Below are positions 50,101-57,348 of a stretch of 64,000 nt of DNA, piece after piece (position 1 is the first letter of the stretch; each line of letters begins with the position of its first letter). The notes under the pieces are model-generated. The model saw only the letters and a list, made by a program, of their open reading frames with translations, made no database searches and was not told where the DNA came from. The position numbers were made by a program, and so were the translations under genes. The stretch comes from Streptomyces tropicalis. Its GTDB lineage: Bacteria > Actinomycetota > Actinomycetes > Streptomycetales > Streptomycetaceae. The stretch spans positions 62,001 to 126,000 of the forward strand of contig NZ_JARJBB010000014.1 in NCBI RefSeq assembly GCF_029269835.1, written 5' to 3'.

Positions 50101-52221
50101 GTTGTAGTCGCGTTCGACGTCCAGGGACGGGCCGACGGTGGAGATCGAGGCGTCGGTGTCGGAGGTCGTGTAGTTGCCGATGGCCGCGTCGAAGCCGTGG
50201 TCGCTGCTGTTCTGCGACAGCCCGGAGGTGATCACGGGCTGCGGGACCTGCACGGACAGGGCGTAGGGGTCCGCGGGAGAGTACAGATTGGTGGTGGCGT
50301 CGTAGGCCCGCACGCTCCACGTGTAGGACTTGCCCCAGGCGAGCTTGCCGGCGGGCACGGTCCAGTCGCCGGTGGCGATCAGGCCCGAGTCGGCGACCTT
50401 GGCGCCGGAGGCGTCGAAGACCTGGAACTGGTACTGGTTGTTCCCGCCGCCGGAGGAGTTGGCGCCGCCCGCCCAGGCGGTGAGTTCCGGCTGGGTGGTG
50501 CCGACGACGGCGTTGTCCTGCGGGAACTGCTCGTACAGCTGCGGCGCGGTGTTGCCGGTGTAGGTGACCGACAGGACCGGGCCCTTGCCCGGGTCGTTGA
50601 AGGAGCCGAACTGCTTCCAGTGCAGGTTGTCGGTGGTCGACGCGTAGACCGCCAGGCCGTAGTCGGCGGTGGTGCCGCTGAACCAGCCCTGGATGGCGGA
50701 GGTGGACAGCGGGACCGTCACCGAGTCGCCCACGGTGCGGTCGGCGGCGGTGTTGGCGCACGCGGTGGGCACGCTGGGGGTGGCGTTGCCGATGGAGGCG
50801 CCCTTGGAGGGGCCCGGGTAGCTGGTGACGGACTCGGGGGTCCAGGTGCCGGTCACCAGGGCGATGTCGAAGCGCTCCGGGGTGCAGGTGGCGGCCCAGG
50901 TGTCGAAGAGCTTCAGGGACGCGGCGGTGACGGTGGCGCCGCTGGCGTCCCAGGCGGTGTCCCAGTGGTTGACGAAGCTGTTCGCCGCGTGCGTGCCGGA
51001 GTCGTAGGAGCCGACCTTGATGGTCTGCTCGTAGGAGTGGTCGATGTTGTTGCCGGCCCCGGACTCGGCGTAGGTGGTGGTCCATCCGTCGTCGACGGTC
51101 GGGTCGACGGTGACCGGGAAGACGCGGTGCGGGTCGCGCAGCCAGCGGCTGTCCAGGGTCACCTTCAGCGCGTAGCCGTCCTTGCCGTGGACGAGTTCGG
51201 AGGTCACGGCGTGGGTGGTGGCGGGGTCGCCGGAGCGGCGGTTCACCTTCGCGTCGTAGGCGTACGCGGGCGGGATGCGCTCCATGGTCCGGCCCGTGCC
51301 GTCGCGCAGGTCGATCCAGCCGGTGTCCGCGTGCTGGACAGGGGTGAGGCCCTTGAGGGTGAGGGGGAACGTCCAGGAGTTCGCGGCGTCCGCGGAGTGC
51401 AGGACGACCGACTCCTTCACACCGGTGGCGGTGGGCGACACCTTCAGGTCGGTGGAGTCCAGGACGCCCCCGTAGGTGACGGTCGAGCCGTCCGCGGTGC
51501 CCTGGACCGGGGCGGCGTCCGCGAGGGAGTAGGCGATGCGGTGCCGCGCGTCGGTCGCGAGGGAGGCCAGGGCGGAGTCGGTGCCCTTGGCGCCGAAGTC
51601 GACGGCGACGGAGTTGGCCTTCTCGTGCCAGCGTCCGTCCGGTCCGGCTCGCACCTCCACGTCGATGGGCGCCCACCGGCCCTTGCTCACCCGGTAGTTG
51701 ACGGTCGCGGGCGATATCTGGCGGGTGGTGGAGCCGTCGGCGTTGTCGTAGACGGTCTCGTTGCGCGTGGACTTGCCGGCGTCCCGCTTGCTGGTCCTGG
51801 CGTCGAAGGCGCCGCCTCCGGCGCTGCGTCCGCGCTTCACGCTGCTGGAGTGCGGGTGGTAGGCGGCCAGCTCACCCCGGCCCCTGCCGGGGGCGCGGCC
51901 CGCGCCGCGGTGGGCGTCCGTGGCGTCGGCGGAGACGTGGTGGCGGCGGCCGGCCGCGGTTCCGGACTTCTGGTGCGGCAGCCTGCCCCAGTGCGGGTCG
52001 GTGAACCAGGACGCGAGGGACGACGCGCTCAGGCCGGACATGTCGATCCGGCCCAGCTCCATGCCCTCGGCGAGCGCCTGGTTGGTCGTCAGCATCAGGG
52101 CCATCGCGGTGAGGACCACCGCGGCGACCATGCGCTGTGCACGGGGTGCACGACGTTCGGGCCGCACGGGCCGCGCGGGGCGCGCGGGGCGTGGGCGGCG
52201 GCTGAGCGGCCACAAGCGCAC
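41185..52221 (-). CDS. Giant RHS-repeat polymorphic toxin with pretoxin HINT and C-terminal toxin
   Basis: A protein of about 3,678 residues. In order: a basic N-terminus and signal peptide (VAAVVLTAMALMLTTNQALA, about 31-55); a DNRLRE-like region (about 380-555); LamG-like modules at about 905-1130, 1210-1425 and 1955-2160 among dozens of YD repeats; and the RHS core with DP/PY signature SRWYDPDTGVFLNKD near 3000. A His/Ala/Val/Lys-rich basic stretch (about 3045-3185), a hydrophobic segment, a HINT domain (about 3338-3557, GSTRVLLADGTTKAIDQVKVGD to YYVLAGETPVLVHNC) and a C-terminal toxin domain (about 3558-3678) follow. The toxin has VYTGRSRG and a Glu in RGREQQLIDAFGG, so a GIY-YIG/URI-like nuclease is likely (inference). 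The GTG at 52221 follows GGAG at 8 nt; a TTG seven codons earlier lacks a ribosome site. Confidence 0.9.
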   Translation of the reverse strand: MRLWPLSRRPRPARPARPVRPERRAPRAQRMVAAVVLTAMALMLTTNQALAEGMELGRIDMSGLSASSLASWFTDPHWGRLPHQKSGTAAGRRHHVSADATDAHRGAGRAPGRGRGELAAYHPHSSSVKRGRSAGGGAFDARTSKRDAGKSTRNETVYDNADGSTTRQISPATVNYRVSKGRWAPIDVEVRAGPDGRWHEKANSVAVDFGAKGTDSALASLATDARHRIAYSLADAAPVQGTADGSTVTYGGVLDSTDLKVSPTATGVKESVVLHSADAANSWTFPLTLKGLTPVQHADTGWIDLRDGTGRTMERIPPAYAYDAKVNRRSGDPATTHAVTSELVHGKDGYALKVTLDSRWLRDPHRVFPVTVDPTVDDGWTTTYAESGAGNNIDHSYEQTIKVGSYDSGTHAANSFVNHWDTAWDASGATVTAASLKLFDTWAATCTPERFDIALVTGTWTPESVTSYPGPSKGASIGNATPSVPTACANTAADRTVGDSVTVPLSTSAIQGWFSGTTADYGLAVYASTTDNLHWKQFGSFNDPGKGPVLSVTYTGNTAPQLYEQFPQDNAVVGTTQPELTAWAGGANSSGGGNNQYQFQVFDASGAKVADSGLIATGDWTVPAGKLAWGKSYTWSVRAYDATTNLYSPADPYALSVQVPQPVITSGLSQNSSDHGFDAAIGNYTTSDTDASISTVGPSLDVERDYNSRDPRWAGAFGSGWSSIFDSRATEQYNASGAVTSVVVTYPDGSQVGYGKNSDGTFTPGNGRFATFKTVTGGYTLTDKDDTVYTFTQSLGSGGYGLTSVTDANGRTIDLTWSGGHVTKITSAVSGRSLSLTWSTPSGAQAAHVATVVTDPVTPGDTSTVQTWTYGYTGDQLTKVCSPLSATKCTTYGYSSGSGYRNAALDLDPHTFWPLSETSGTSAKDTILANEGTTDATYENVTLGSSTGPLTGSSAKAAGFNGTSSDVSLPKNLGNDTDSGAISLWFKTSAGPGVLYSYASQPIGSGQAAGFFTPSVYVGTDGKLNAEFWYSGGVNPIVSTASVADGKWHHVVLSAAGNSQTLFLDNTKVGSRTGTVSIKSATAFGKNQSFNYLGTGFLGGSWPDEPHYSTTEKDGYATYFNGSIADVGWYSRPLVAADVSALYTYGTHGTSLLSSVTRPSGKTFAGMQYDSDSTTLTQLTDENGGVWKLGSPTVTGSSDTYRGAVLGAAPSEYFRLGEAAGATTALDQVHGGDGTYSSVTLGGSGTFSDAKSAAFDGTASRVTLPGGSVPGSGAESASMWFKTSTAGGVLLGASRDPLGATTATAFTPVLYVGTSGKLYGEFYFSGGSTKPLGSSASVADGKWHHVVLSSSASSQSLYLDGTLVGTQSGAPAMVNQPYTYVGAGFNGGNWPDEAHNSSTSNTGYAMYFKGSISDVALFRSQLTDADVAEQFQAAKNSTGLLPVKTVKVTSPTNSTPTYTYDVTNGNRALTETDGLGNRTSFGYDTAGFEHTVTDPNGSMTVTGHDVRGNVVSSTSCQDQPANKCNTEYYAYYPDDTTAQLTTADPRNDQLLTERDGRSSSATDTTYLTSYTYDTAGNQTKITGPAVPGFPNGRSTSTEYSDGTSAYPSADGGTVPKGLPVKTVSPGGAVNQVSYFKNGDVASTTDAIGLVTQYTYDGLGQVTTQKVVSDTYPNGLVTTYKYDAAGQVIEEHDPQLTDRVTGATHAAVTSTVYDEDGNTTSQSVADASGGDTSRTQTWTYDGYDHVLTEADANAAEGASNGNTTTYTYDTSGNKTKEVTSAGNETRYTYDDNGALLTQGLMSTGDPANPQPATLVTESSRAYDPAGRLASITDAMGNTTSYTYTDDGLTSTVKRTSADGQSTYVLESDTYDAAGNLLQSTSDNGENVTKYTVDAASRTTSTELDPTGVDRVTTVSYTPDDQVATESNHDASGYDRTTTNTYDDMGNLLSETLYGDASGHPAGWWKLDQTSGTQVTDASGTGNSAQATGVTWSDGAANFDGTTSSGIATNGPVLDTTASYTVSAWVKMSSLPTHNAAVVAQNGTTNSAFMLQYNYAHTSAPMWSMLDTSKDASGATFPGAYATATPSANTWTHLVGEYDAATGAVKLYVNGSLSGSTTNTTPWNATGPLSVGQDKYAGNADDALPGAVSDVQVYQRALSDSEITSLYGKGRSGGTVGSSDAQTTTYAYDKRGLPTSMTDAEQHTTDYAYDEAGNLAVTTAPAVQAEPDGTTASTVRPVTTSGFNTFGESVEEQDPNGLVTSTVYDAEGNKVSETLPPYTPSGASSPNAGTTVFTYDSEGNQTAVTSPGGRTTSYLYDQMGNVAQTTAPDGSTTHATYDTDGEQLSATDPTGAQTQATYDYLGRQLTQTTLERQPSTRTLTTTNSYAVTTGNPYGAHVASTTSPGGVTTTYGYDRAGDVTTVTDGAGNPTRYAYDFEGNRSKTTLADGSYSTTDYNADGDPTATRSYDVLGNKIWETSQAYDGVGNMTAATDANGHTSHFTYDAAGTITQEIQPVDASTSITTTFGYDAAGNRTRFTDGRGNSWRYSYTPWGQQEKVIEPTTAKYTSAADSTTTFAYDADGRMTDVTLPGGVTTSMTYDSLGQLKTMSGSGADAATAKRSFTYDADGRVLSADTDAAGIAGAVDHQDATHNAFTYDDRSDVLTASGSAGSSGFAYNDDGAMTSRTDAAGTTTYGYDTAGRLSSLNDAATGSQLTYAYGQLNELKSVKYGSTGQTRTFGYNSAHELTSDVLAQGASTLASFTYGYDGNGNLTSKTTTGVSGASANTYTYDWSNRLTSWNDGSKTTAYAYDASGNRIRNGSDVFTYDERDQLTSDGVHTYDYSARGTMTQESSAAGGTVAYQTDAFGGQIVAGQQSYTLDAAGRNVSDRDTGTGTTRTFAYSGADNTIASDGDSTYTYDPSGGIVGIKPAGGGSGVLALTDQHSDVVGTFASGATSLAGSASYDPLGKVVSPTDTIDGHLGFQSGWTEPGTGNVGTASRWYDPDTGVFLNKDSISLNPVPNSVAANPFAYVDDNPLAGTDESGNCSWYDVVCGAEKVAHKVSHAVSHAAHRIYHAAKHIARKVVHAVKHAAHKIVHRVRDYYHATVRVVRRVYHYAVRHVRRAYHRVVHAVHSAYHRISRAVHRVVHAVKKAAHAVAHVVRKAAHAVAHAARTAYHATVKAAKSAAKYVKHHAAAITSFVVSTAVFAGCEAVTAGVGSIGCAAAAGAAGSLVEQGFKCAENGGGDCSVGAFAGSAVEGAVAGAVGGALGSLGGKLLSKVAPKAMKVVGGLFGKGATEAEETGARDATEEAASAAESEGAGTRAQSHSDESGGPAEESGPSCRKGGPHSFTGSTRVLLADGTTKAIDQVKVGDSIANSVPGAKGTEAHKVTDVIVTRTDHDFVDVTVKGAGRSAGGKSAKAGAKTAVGSVAKKAARKAAFGLAASAAVLGALAFGHGHGDAHQPATAPVAAISKVSQGQATKADAQDGHLTTTFHHPFYDETRSAFVEAKDLKPGDVLQTPTGTTEVTGVRLYHANTTTYDLTIGSLHTYYVLAGETPVLVHNCDVTYVTYTKTNPDTGVVYTGRSRGIGTPEQIVAARDAGHHMTEKGFGPAVLDKFAVATKSVAERHSDPAYQAIRGREQQLIDAFGGAQSAGGTSGNAIRGVAEDNSLRGIYMNAATVAFG

Positions 52222-52513
52222 GGGTTCGACTCCAGTGATCAAGAAACGACACAGAAACGCGCCGAATCTTGCCTGGCGTGAACATCTTGTGGACTCGCCT
52301 GGACGTTTCCTTGTTCAGACCTTGACTTACTCTTGCTGAACCTGACCGGTTTGCTGCCCGGCATCCCTTTGGCACTTGTGAACGTCTTGACCGGACCGTC
52401 ATCGGACCCGTATCACTTCGTCATGCGACGGTGACGTGCGTGACGTCACGTCATATGCACCGCGTGGCCGCGACGTGACGTTTGCTCAGGCGATGTGCTC
52501 GTCCGAGGGACCG

Positions 52514-53347
52514 TCAACCGGTGCACTGCTCCAGCATGGTGTGCTTGTCGGGCGCCGTCACCGGAAGGCCGTACTTGAGCGACACCTGCGCGAAGCGCAC
52601 GGCGTAGGAGCAGCGGATCCTCGTGTTCGGCGGGAGCCAGGCCGCCGGCCCCGAGTCGCTCTTGCGGCCGTTGGACGGCCCGTCCACCGGGATCAGGTTG
52701 AGCGGGTCGTTGGCGATGTCCTCGCGCTTGCCCTTCGCCCAGTGCGCGGCGCCCATCTGCCAGTCGTACGACAGCGGCATGACGTGGTCGATCTGGACCG
52801 TCGTGGCATGCGCCTTGGTCCACTCGATCATCCGCCCCGTGTACGGGTCCTGAAGGGTCATCGAGGTGACGACGCAGTCCGAGCCCTTCCGGAAGCGGAG
52901 GTGCTCCCCGTCGCGCTTGAGGAGGTCGTTGCGCGAGTCGCACCCGTTGTGCGCGTAGGGGACCGCGCCCGGCACCGAGTCCGTCCAGGCGTAGCCGAAC
53001 TCGACGCGCGCGTAACCGGTCTTCGGCCCGCGCCCCTTCGTCTCCACCTTCCCGATCAGCGCCCGCGCCTTCGCCCGGTCCGCCGCGGAGGTGATCGCCG
53101 CGAGACCGGGCTTCGTCCCGTCGGGGTTGTCGAGCGGGCTGACGGCGCGGCCGTCGCCCGCGGTCGGCACGTCGGAGCCGGACGGTCCGCCGGCCGCGGG
53201 CGGGGCGATGTCCTTGCAGCCGGTTAGCAGCAGGCCGGCGGCCAGGAGCGCGGCGGAGGACCGCACCGCCCTCCGGGCGCGACCGCCGCTCCCGTGCCGC
53301 TCCGTACGTATGGCCTGCACGACCGCCCCGCCCCCTCGACGCGTCAC
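52514..53347 (-). CDS. Secreted HNH-type (DUF1524/GmrSD C-like) nuclease lipoprotein
   Basis: A 277-residue protein. The signal ends in LLLTGCKD (lipobox, Cys about 45). The HNH domain is towards the C-terminus: VQIDHVMPLSYDW, ANDPLNLIPVDGPSN and a final Cys in LEQCTG. It has the Asp-His and Asn residues expected of DUF1524 nucleases. It is probably exported and attached to the membrane, so it would act outside on nucleic acid. The GTG at 53347 (RBS GGGGAGG) is preferred; a GTG at 53320 is also possible. It lies between the RHS gene and mfd. Confidence 0.85.
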   Translation of the reverse strand: MTRRGGGAVVQAIRTERHGSGGRARRAVRSSAALLAAGLLLTGCKDIAPPAAGGPSGSDVPTAGDGRAVSPLDNPDGTKPGLAAITSAADRAKARALIGKVETKGRGPKTGYARVEFGYAWTDSVPGAVPYAHNGCDSRNDLLKRDGEHLRFRKGSDCVVTSMTLQDPYTGRMIEWTKAHATTVQIDHVMPLSYDWQMGAAHWAKGKREDIANDPLNLIPVDGPSNGRKSDSGPAAWLPPNTRIRCSYAVRFAQVSLKYGLPVTAPDKHTMLEQCTG

Positions 53348-53472
53348 GCGCCCTCCCCTTGCCGTGTCGGTCCCGCCCCTGCGCGGGCGGTCGTTGTGCG
53401 GCTTCCCACCCGGGCGCCGATGATGCCTGCACCGTACGGGCGCACGGAGGCGCTCCGCACGGGGGAACCGAG

Positions 53473-53506
53473 GCGCACGGCGCCCGCCGGTGCGGGCGCC
53501 GTGCGC
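53473..53506 (-). terminator. Terminator of mfd
   Basis: A 15-bp perfect stem GCGCACGGCGCCCGC (53473-53487) with 53492-53506 and a CGGT loop, 23 nt past the mfd stop. Confidence 0.75.
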
Positions 53507-53528
53507 GGGGGTCATCCGGGGGGCGCCG

Positions 53529-56500
53529 TCACGACCCCAGGATTGATGCCAGGAACTCCCCCACCCAGGCGAGCAGTTCACGGCCCACCAGCGGCCGGCC
53601 GCCGACCTTCGCGGTCTTCGGGCGCGGCACGAGCACCTGGTGCACGGACGGCTTGATCACCGTGCCCGGGTGGAGCCGCTTGAGCCGCAGCTCCTGGGAC
53701 TCGCGCAACTCCACCGGGGCGAAGCGGATGTTGGTGCCCTGGAGCACGATCTCGCCGACGCCGCAGGACCGGGCGAGCATGCGCAGCCCGGCGACCAGCA
53801 GCAGGTTCTCCACCGGCTCGGGCAACGCGCCGTAGCGGTCGGTCAGTTCCTCGCGGACCGCGGCGATGTCCTCCTCGGAGTTCGCCGACGCGATCGCCCG
53901 GTATGCCTGGAGGCGCAGCCGCTCACCGGGCGCGTAGTCGTGCGGGACGTGTGCGTCGACGGGCAGCTCGATCTTGACCTCGAGGGGGGCCTCCTCCTCG
54001 ACCCCGCCGGCCTCCAGCTGCCGCCGGTAGTCGGCGACCGCCTCGCCCACCATCCGTACGTACAGGTCGAAGCCGACGCCGGCGATGTGCCCGGACTGCT
54101 CGCCGCCGAGCAGGTTGCCCGCGCCGCGGATCTCCAGGTCCTTCATCGCCACGTACATGCCCGCGCCCATCTCGGTGTGCTGGGCGATGGTCGCCAGCCG
54201 CTCGTGCGCGGTCTCCGTCAGCGGCTTCTCCGGCGGGTAGAGGAAGTACGCGTAGCCGCGCTCGCGGCCGCGGCCCACCCGGCCGCGCAGCTGGTGCAGC
54301 TGGGACAGGCCGAAGTTGTCGCCGCGCTCCACGATCAGGGTGTTGGCGTTGGAGATGTCGATGCCCGACTCGACGATCGTGGTGGACACCAGCACGTCGA
54401 ACTTCTTCTCCCAGAAGTCGACGACGACCTGTTCCAGGGCCTGCTCCGACATCTGGCCGTGCGCGGTCGCGATCCGCGCCTCCGGCACGATCTCGCGCAG
54501 CCGCGCGGCCGCCCGGTCGATCGACTCCACCCGGTTGTGGATGTAGAAGACCTGGCCCTCGCGCAGCAGTTCGCGCCGGATCGCCGCACCGATCTGCTTC
54601 TCCTCGTACGGCCCGACGAAGGTCAGCACCGGGTGCCGCTCCTCCGGCGGCGTGGTGATGGTGGACATCTCGCGGATGCCGGTGACCGCCATCTCCAGGG
54701 TGCGCGGGATCGGCGTCGCCGACATGGTCAGCACGTCGACGTTGGCCCGGAGCTTCTTCAGCTGCTCCTTGTGCTCGACGCCGAAGCGCTGCTCCTCGTC
54801 GACGATGACCAGGCCGAGGTCCTTGAACTTCGTCTCCGAGGAGAACAGCCGGTGGGTGCCGATGACGACGTCCACCGAGCCCTCCCCGAGCCCCTCCAGG
54901 ACCGCCTTCGCCTCGGTGTCGCTCTGGAAGCGGGACAGCGCCCGCACCTTGACCGGGAACTGCGCGTACCGCTCGCTGAACGTCCCGAAGTGCTGCTGCA
55001 CCAGCAGCGTGGTCGGCACCAGCACCGCGACCTGCTTGCCGTCCTGGACGGCCTTGAAAGCGGCGCGGACCGCGATCTCCGTCTTGCCGTACCCGACGTC
55101 GCCGCAGATCAGGCGGTCCATGGGGACCGTCTTCTCCATGTCGTCCTTGACCTCGGCGATCGTGGTGAGCTGGTCGGGCGTCTCGGCGTACGGGAAGGCG
55201 TCCTCCAGCTCGCGCTGCCAGGGCGTGTCCGCGCCGAAGGCGTGCCCGGGGGCGGCCATCCGCGCCGAGTACAGCCGGATCAGGTCCGCGGCGATCTCCT
55301 TGACCGCCTTCTTCGCGCGGGCCTTCGTCTTCGTCCAGTCCGCGCCGCCGAGCCGGTGCAGGGTGGGAGCCTCGCCGCCGACGTACTTGGTGATCTGCTC
55401 CAGCTGGTCGGTGGGGATGTAGAGGCGGTCGCCGGGCTGGCCGCGCTTGGCGGGGGCGTACTCCACCACCAGGTACTCGCGGGTGGCGCCCTGCACGGTG
55501 CGCTGGACCATCTCGATGTAGCGGCCCACGCCGTGCTGCTCGTGGACGATGTGGTCGCCCGCCTCCAGCGTCAGCGGGTCGACGGTCTTGCGGCGGCGGG
55601 CGGGCATGCGGGCGCCGTCCCGGCCGGACGCCTTCTGCCCGGACAGGTCGGTCTCGGTGAGCACCGCCAGCCCGAGCCCGGGGTCGACGAAGCCGTGGTC
55701 GATGCAGCCGCACGCCACGTGCACGACGGACGGGGAGAGCGTGCCGAGGTCGGCGTCCAGCCGGGCGGGGACGCCCTCGGAGCCGAGCACCTCGACGGTG
55801 CGGGACGCGGGTCCGTGGCCCTCGGTGACGAAGACCGCGCGCCAGCCGTCGGCGAGCCAGCCCTTGGTGTCGGCGAGCGCCCGGGCGGTGTCGCCGCGGT
55901 AGGTCTCGGGGGCGCGCATGCCCAGCTTGAGGGTGTCGGTGTCCTCGACGGCGTCGTCCGCGGCGAACGGCGACACCGACCACCACGGCATCTCCAGCTC
56001 GCGGGCGCGCTCCCGGACGTCGGCGATGGACCACAGGGACGCGGCGCCGACGTCGATGGGGGCCTCGCCGCCGCCGGCCGTGGCCGCCCAGGAGGCCTGC
56101 AGGAACTCCCGCGAGGTGGCCACCAGGTCCGCGGCCCGGGTGCGCACCCGCTCCGGGTCGCACACCACGGCCATGGCGCCCTTGGGCAGGACGTCGATCA
56201 GCAGTTCCATGTCGTCGACGAGGACCGGGGCCAGCGACTCCATGCCCTCGACGGCGATGCCCTCGGCGATCCGGCCGAGCAGCTCCCCCAGCTCGGGGTG
56301 GCGCTCGGCGAGGGCGGCGGCCCGGCCGCGGACGTCGTCGGTGAGGAGCAGCTCGCGGCAGGGCGGTGCCCACAGGCCGTGCTCGGCGACCTCCAGGGAG
56401 CGCTGGTCGGCGACCTTGAAGTAGCGGATCTCCTCGACGTCGTCGCCCCAGAACTCCACTCGAAGGGGGTGTTCCTCGGTGGGCGGGAAGACGTCGAGGA

Positions 56501-57065
56501 TGCCGCCGCGGACGGCGAACTCGCCGCGCTTCTCCACCAGCTCCACCCGGGAGTACGCGGCCGCGGCGAGCGCCTCGACGACATCGGCCAGGTCGGCGGT
56601 GCCGCCGGCTCTCAGGGCCACCGGCTCCAGGTCGCCGAGGCCCTTGACCTGCGGCTGGAGCACCGAGCGCACGGGGGCGACGACGACGGAGACCGGGCCG
56701 GTCTCGGGGTCGTCGGGGCGGGGGTGGGCCAGGCGCCGCAGCACGGCGAGGCGGCGGCCGACGGTGTCGCTGCGCGGGCTGAGCCGCTCGTGCGGCAGCG
56801 TCTCCCACGCCGGGTACTCCACCACGCCCTCGGGGGGCAGCAGCGAGCGCAGGGCCGCGGCCAGGTCCTCGGCCTCGCGGCCGGTGGCCGTCACGGCGAG
56901 GACGGGGCGGCCGGCCTCGCGGGCCAGCGCGGCGAGGGTGAAGGCGCGGGCCGCGGGCGGCCCGACCAGGTCGACGTGCATGCGGTTGCCGTCCGCGGCC
57001 GCGGTGATCGCTTCCGCTAGGGCGGGGTCCTTGACGACGGCGTCGAGCAGACCGTGCAGGCTCAT
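53529..57065 (-). CDS. mfd: Transcription-repair coupling factor Mfd
   Basis: A 1,178-residue ATP-dependent DNA translocase that displaces stalled RNA polymerase and recruits UvrA. It has the UvrB-homology module at the N-terminus, the RNA-polymerase-interacting domain near 500-590 (GDHIVHEQHGVGRYIE), Walker A GDVGYGKTE near 655, the DEEQ box near 757 and motif TTIVESGIDI, all intact. The C-terminal TRCF region ends EFLASILGS. Length is typical for actinobacteria. The start is the ATG at 57065 with a weak ribosome site. Confidence 0.96.
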   Translation of the reverse strand: MSLHGLLDAVVKDPALAEAITAAADGNRMHVDLVGPPAARAFTLAALAREAGRPVLAVTATGREAEDLAAALRSLLPPEGVVEYPAWETLPHERLSPRSDTVGRRLAVLRRLAHPRPDDPETGPVSVVVAPVRSVLQPQVKGLGDLEPVALRAGGTADLADVVEALAAAAYSRVELVEKRGEFAVRGGILDVFPPTEEHPLRVEFWGDDVEEIRYFKVADQRSLEVAEHGLWAPPCRELLLTDDVRGRAAALAERHPELGELLGRIAEGIAVEGMESLAPVLVDDMELLIDVLPKGAMAVVCDPERVRTRAADLVATSREFLQASWAATAGGGEAPIDVGAASLWSIADVRERARELEMPWWSVSPFAADDAVEDTDTLKLGMRAPETYRGDTARALADTKGWLADGWRAVFVTEGHGPASRTVEVLGSEGVPARLDADLGTLSPSVVHVACGCIDHGFVDPGLGLAVLTETDLSGQKASGRDGARMPARRRKTVDPLTLEAGDHIVHEQHGVGRYIEMVQRTVQGATREYLVVEYAPAKRGQPGDRLYIPTDQLEQITKYVGGEAPTLHRLGGADWTKTKARAKKAVKEIAADLIRLYSARMAAPGHAFGADTPWQRELEDAFPYAETPDQLTTIAEVKDDMEKTVPMDRLICGDVGYGKTEIAVRAAFKAVQDGKQVAVLVPTTLLVQQHFGTFSERYAQFPVKVRALSRFQSDTEAKAVLEGLGEGSVDVVIGTHRLFSSETKFKDLGLVIVDEEQRFGVEHKEQLKKLRANVDVLTMSATPIPRTLEMAVTGIREMSTITTPPEERHPVLTFVGPYEEKQIGAAIRRELLREGQVFYIHNRVESIDRAAARLREIVPEARIATAHGQMSEQALEQVVVDFWEKKFDVLVSTTIVESGIDISNANTLIVERGDNFGLSQLHQLRGRVGRGRERGYAYFLYPPEKPLTETAHERLATIAQHTEMGAGMYVAMKDLEIRGAGNLLGGEQSGHIAGVGFDLYVRMVGEAVADYRRQLEAGGVEEEAPLEVKIELPVDAHVPHDYAPGERLRLQAYRAIASANSEEDIAAVREELTDRYGALPEPVENLLLVAGLRMLARSCGVGEIVLQGTNIRFAPVELRESQELRLKRLHPGTVIKPSVHQVLVPRPKTAKVGGRPLVGRELLAWVGEFLASILGS

Positions 57066-57251
57066 GGAGGGCTTTTTCCGTCCGGGGTGGGGGCGAGGGT
57101 CGGGGCAGGTGCGGGGGGGTGGCGGGTCGGCAACACGAAGAGCCCGACGCGCGCCGCGGGCCGGGGGTCCTTCCAGCCTACGACGCCGGACGGGCGGCCG
57201 TCGGGGCTGTGGACGACGTCCGGCCGCCCGCGGACCGCGCGGGCGCACGAA

Positions 57252-57295
57252 GGCCCGGGGCCCGGGACGTCGTCGGACGTCCCGGGCCCCGGGCC
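57252..57295 (-). terminator. 20-bp terminator hairpin after the FtsX permease gene
   Basis: Perfect stem, 57252-57271 with 57276-57295, loop GTCG, 54 nt downstream of the permease stop and 186 nt upstream of mfd. There is no T-run. The remaining 57066-57251 holds no gene. Confidence 0.8.
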
Positions 57296-57348
57296 GGCCC
57301 CCCGCAACCCCCGTGTGCGGTGGTCCGGTGCCCGCGCGGCGGGCGCGG

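Noticed and set aside
41185..52221. RHS gene as an insertion sequence or prophage
   Set aside because: No transposase, terminal repeats or phage structural genes lie around it. The body has normal Streptomyces codon use.
53640..57020. Long plus-strand frame across mfd
   Set aside because: It is antisense to mfd, with biased His/Val/Gly-rich translation and no recognisable domain.
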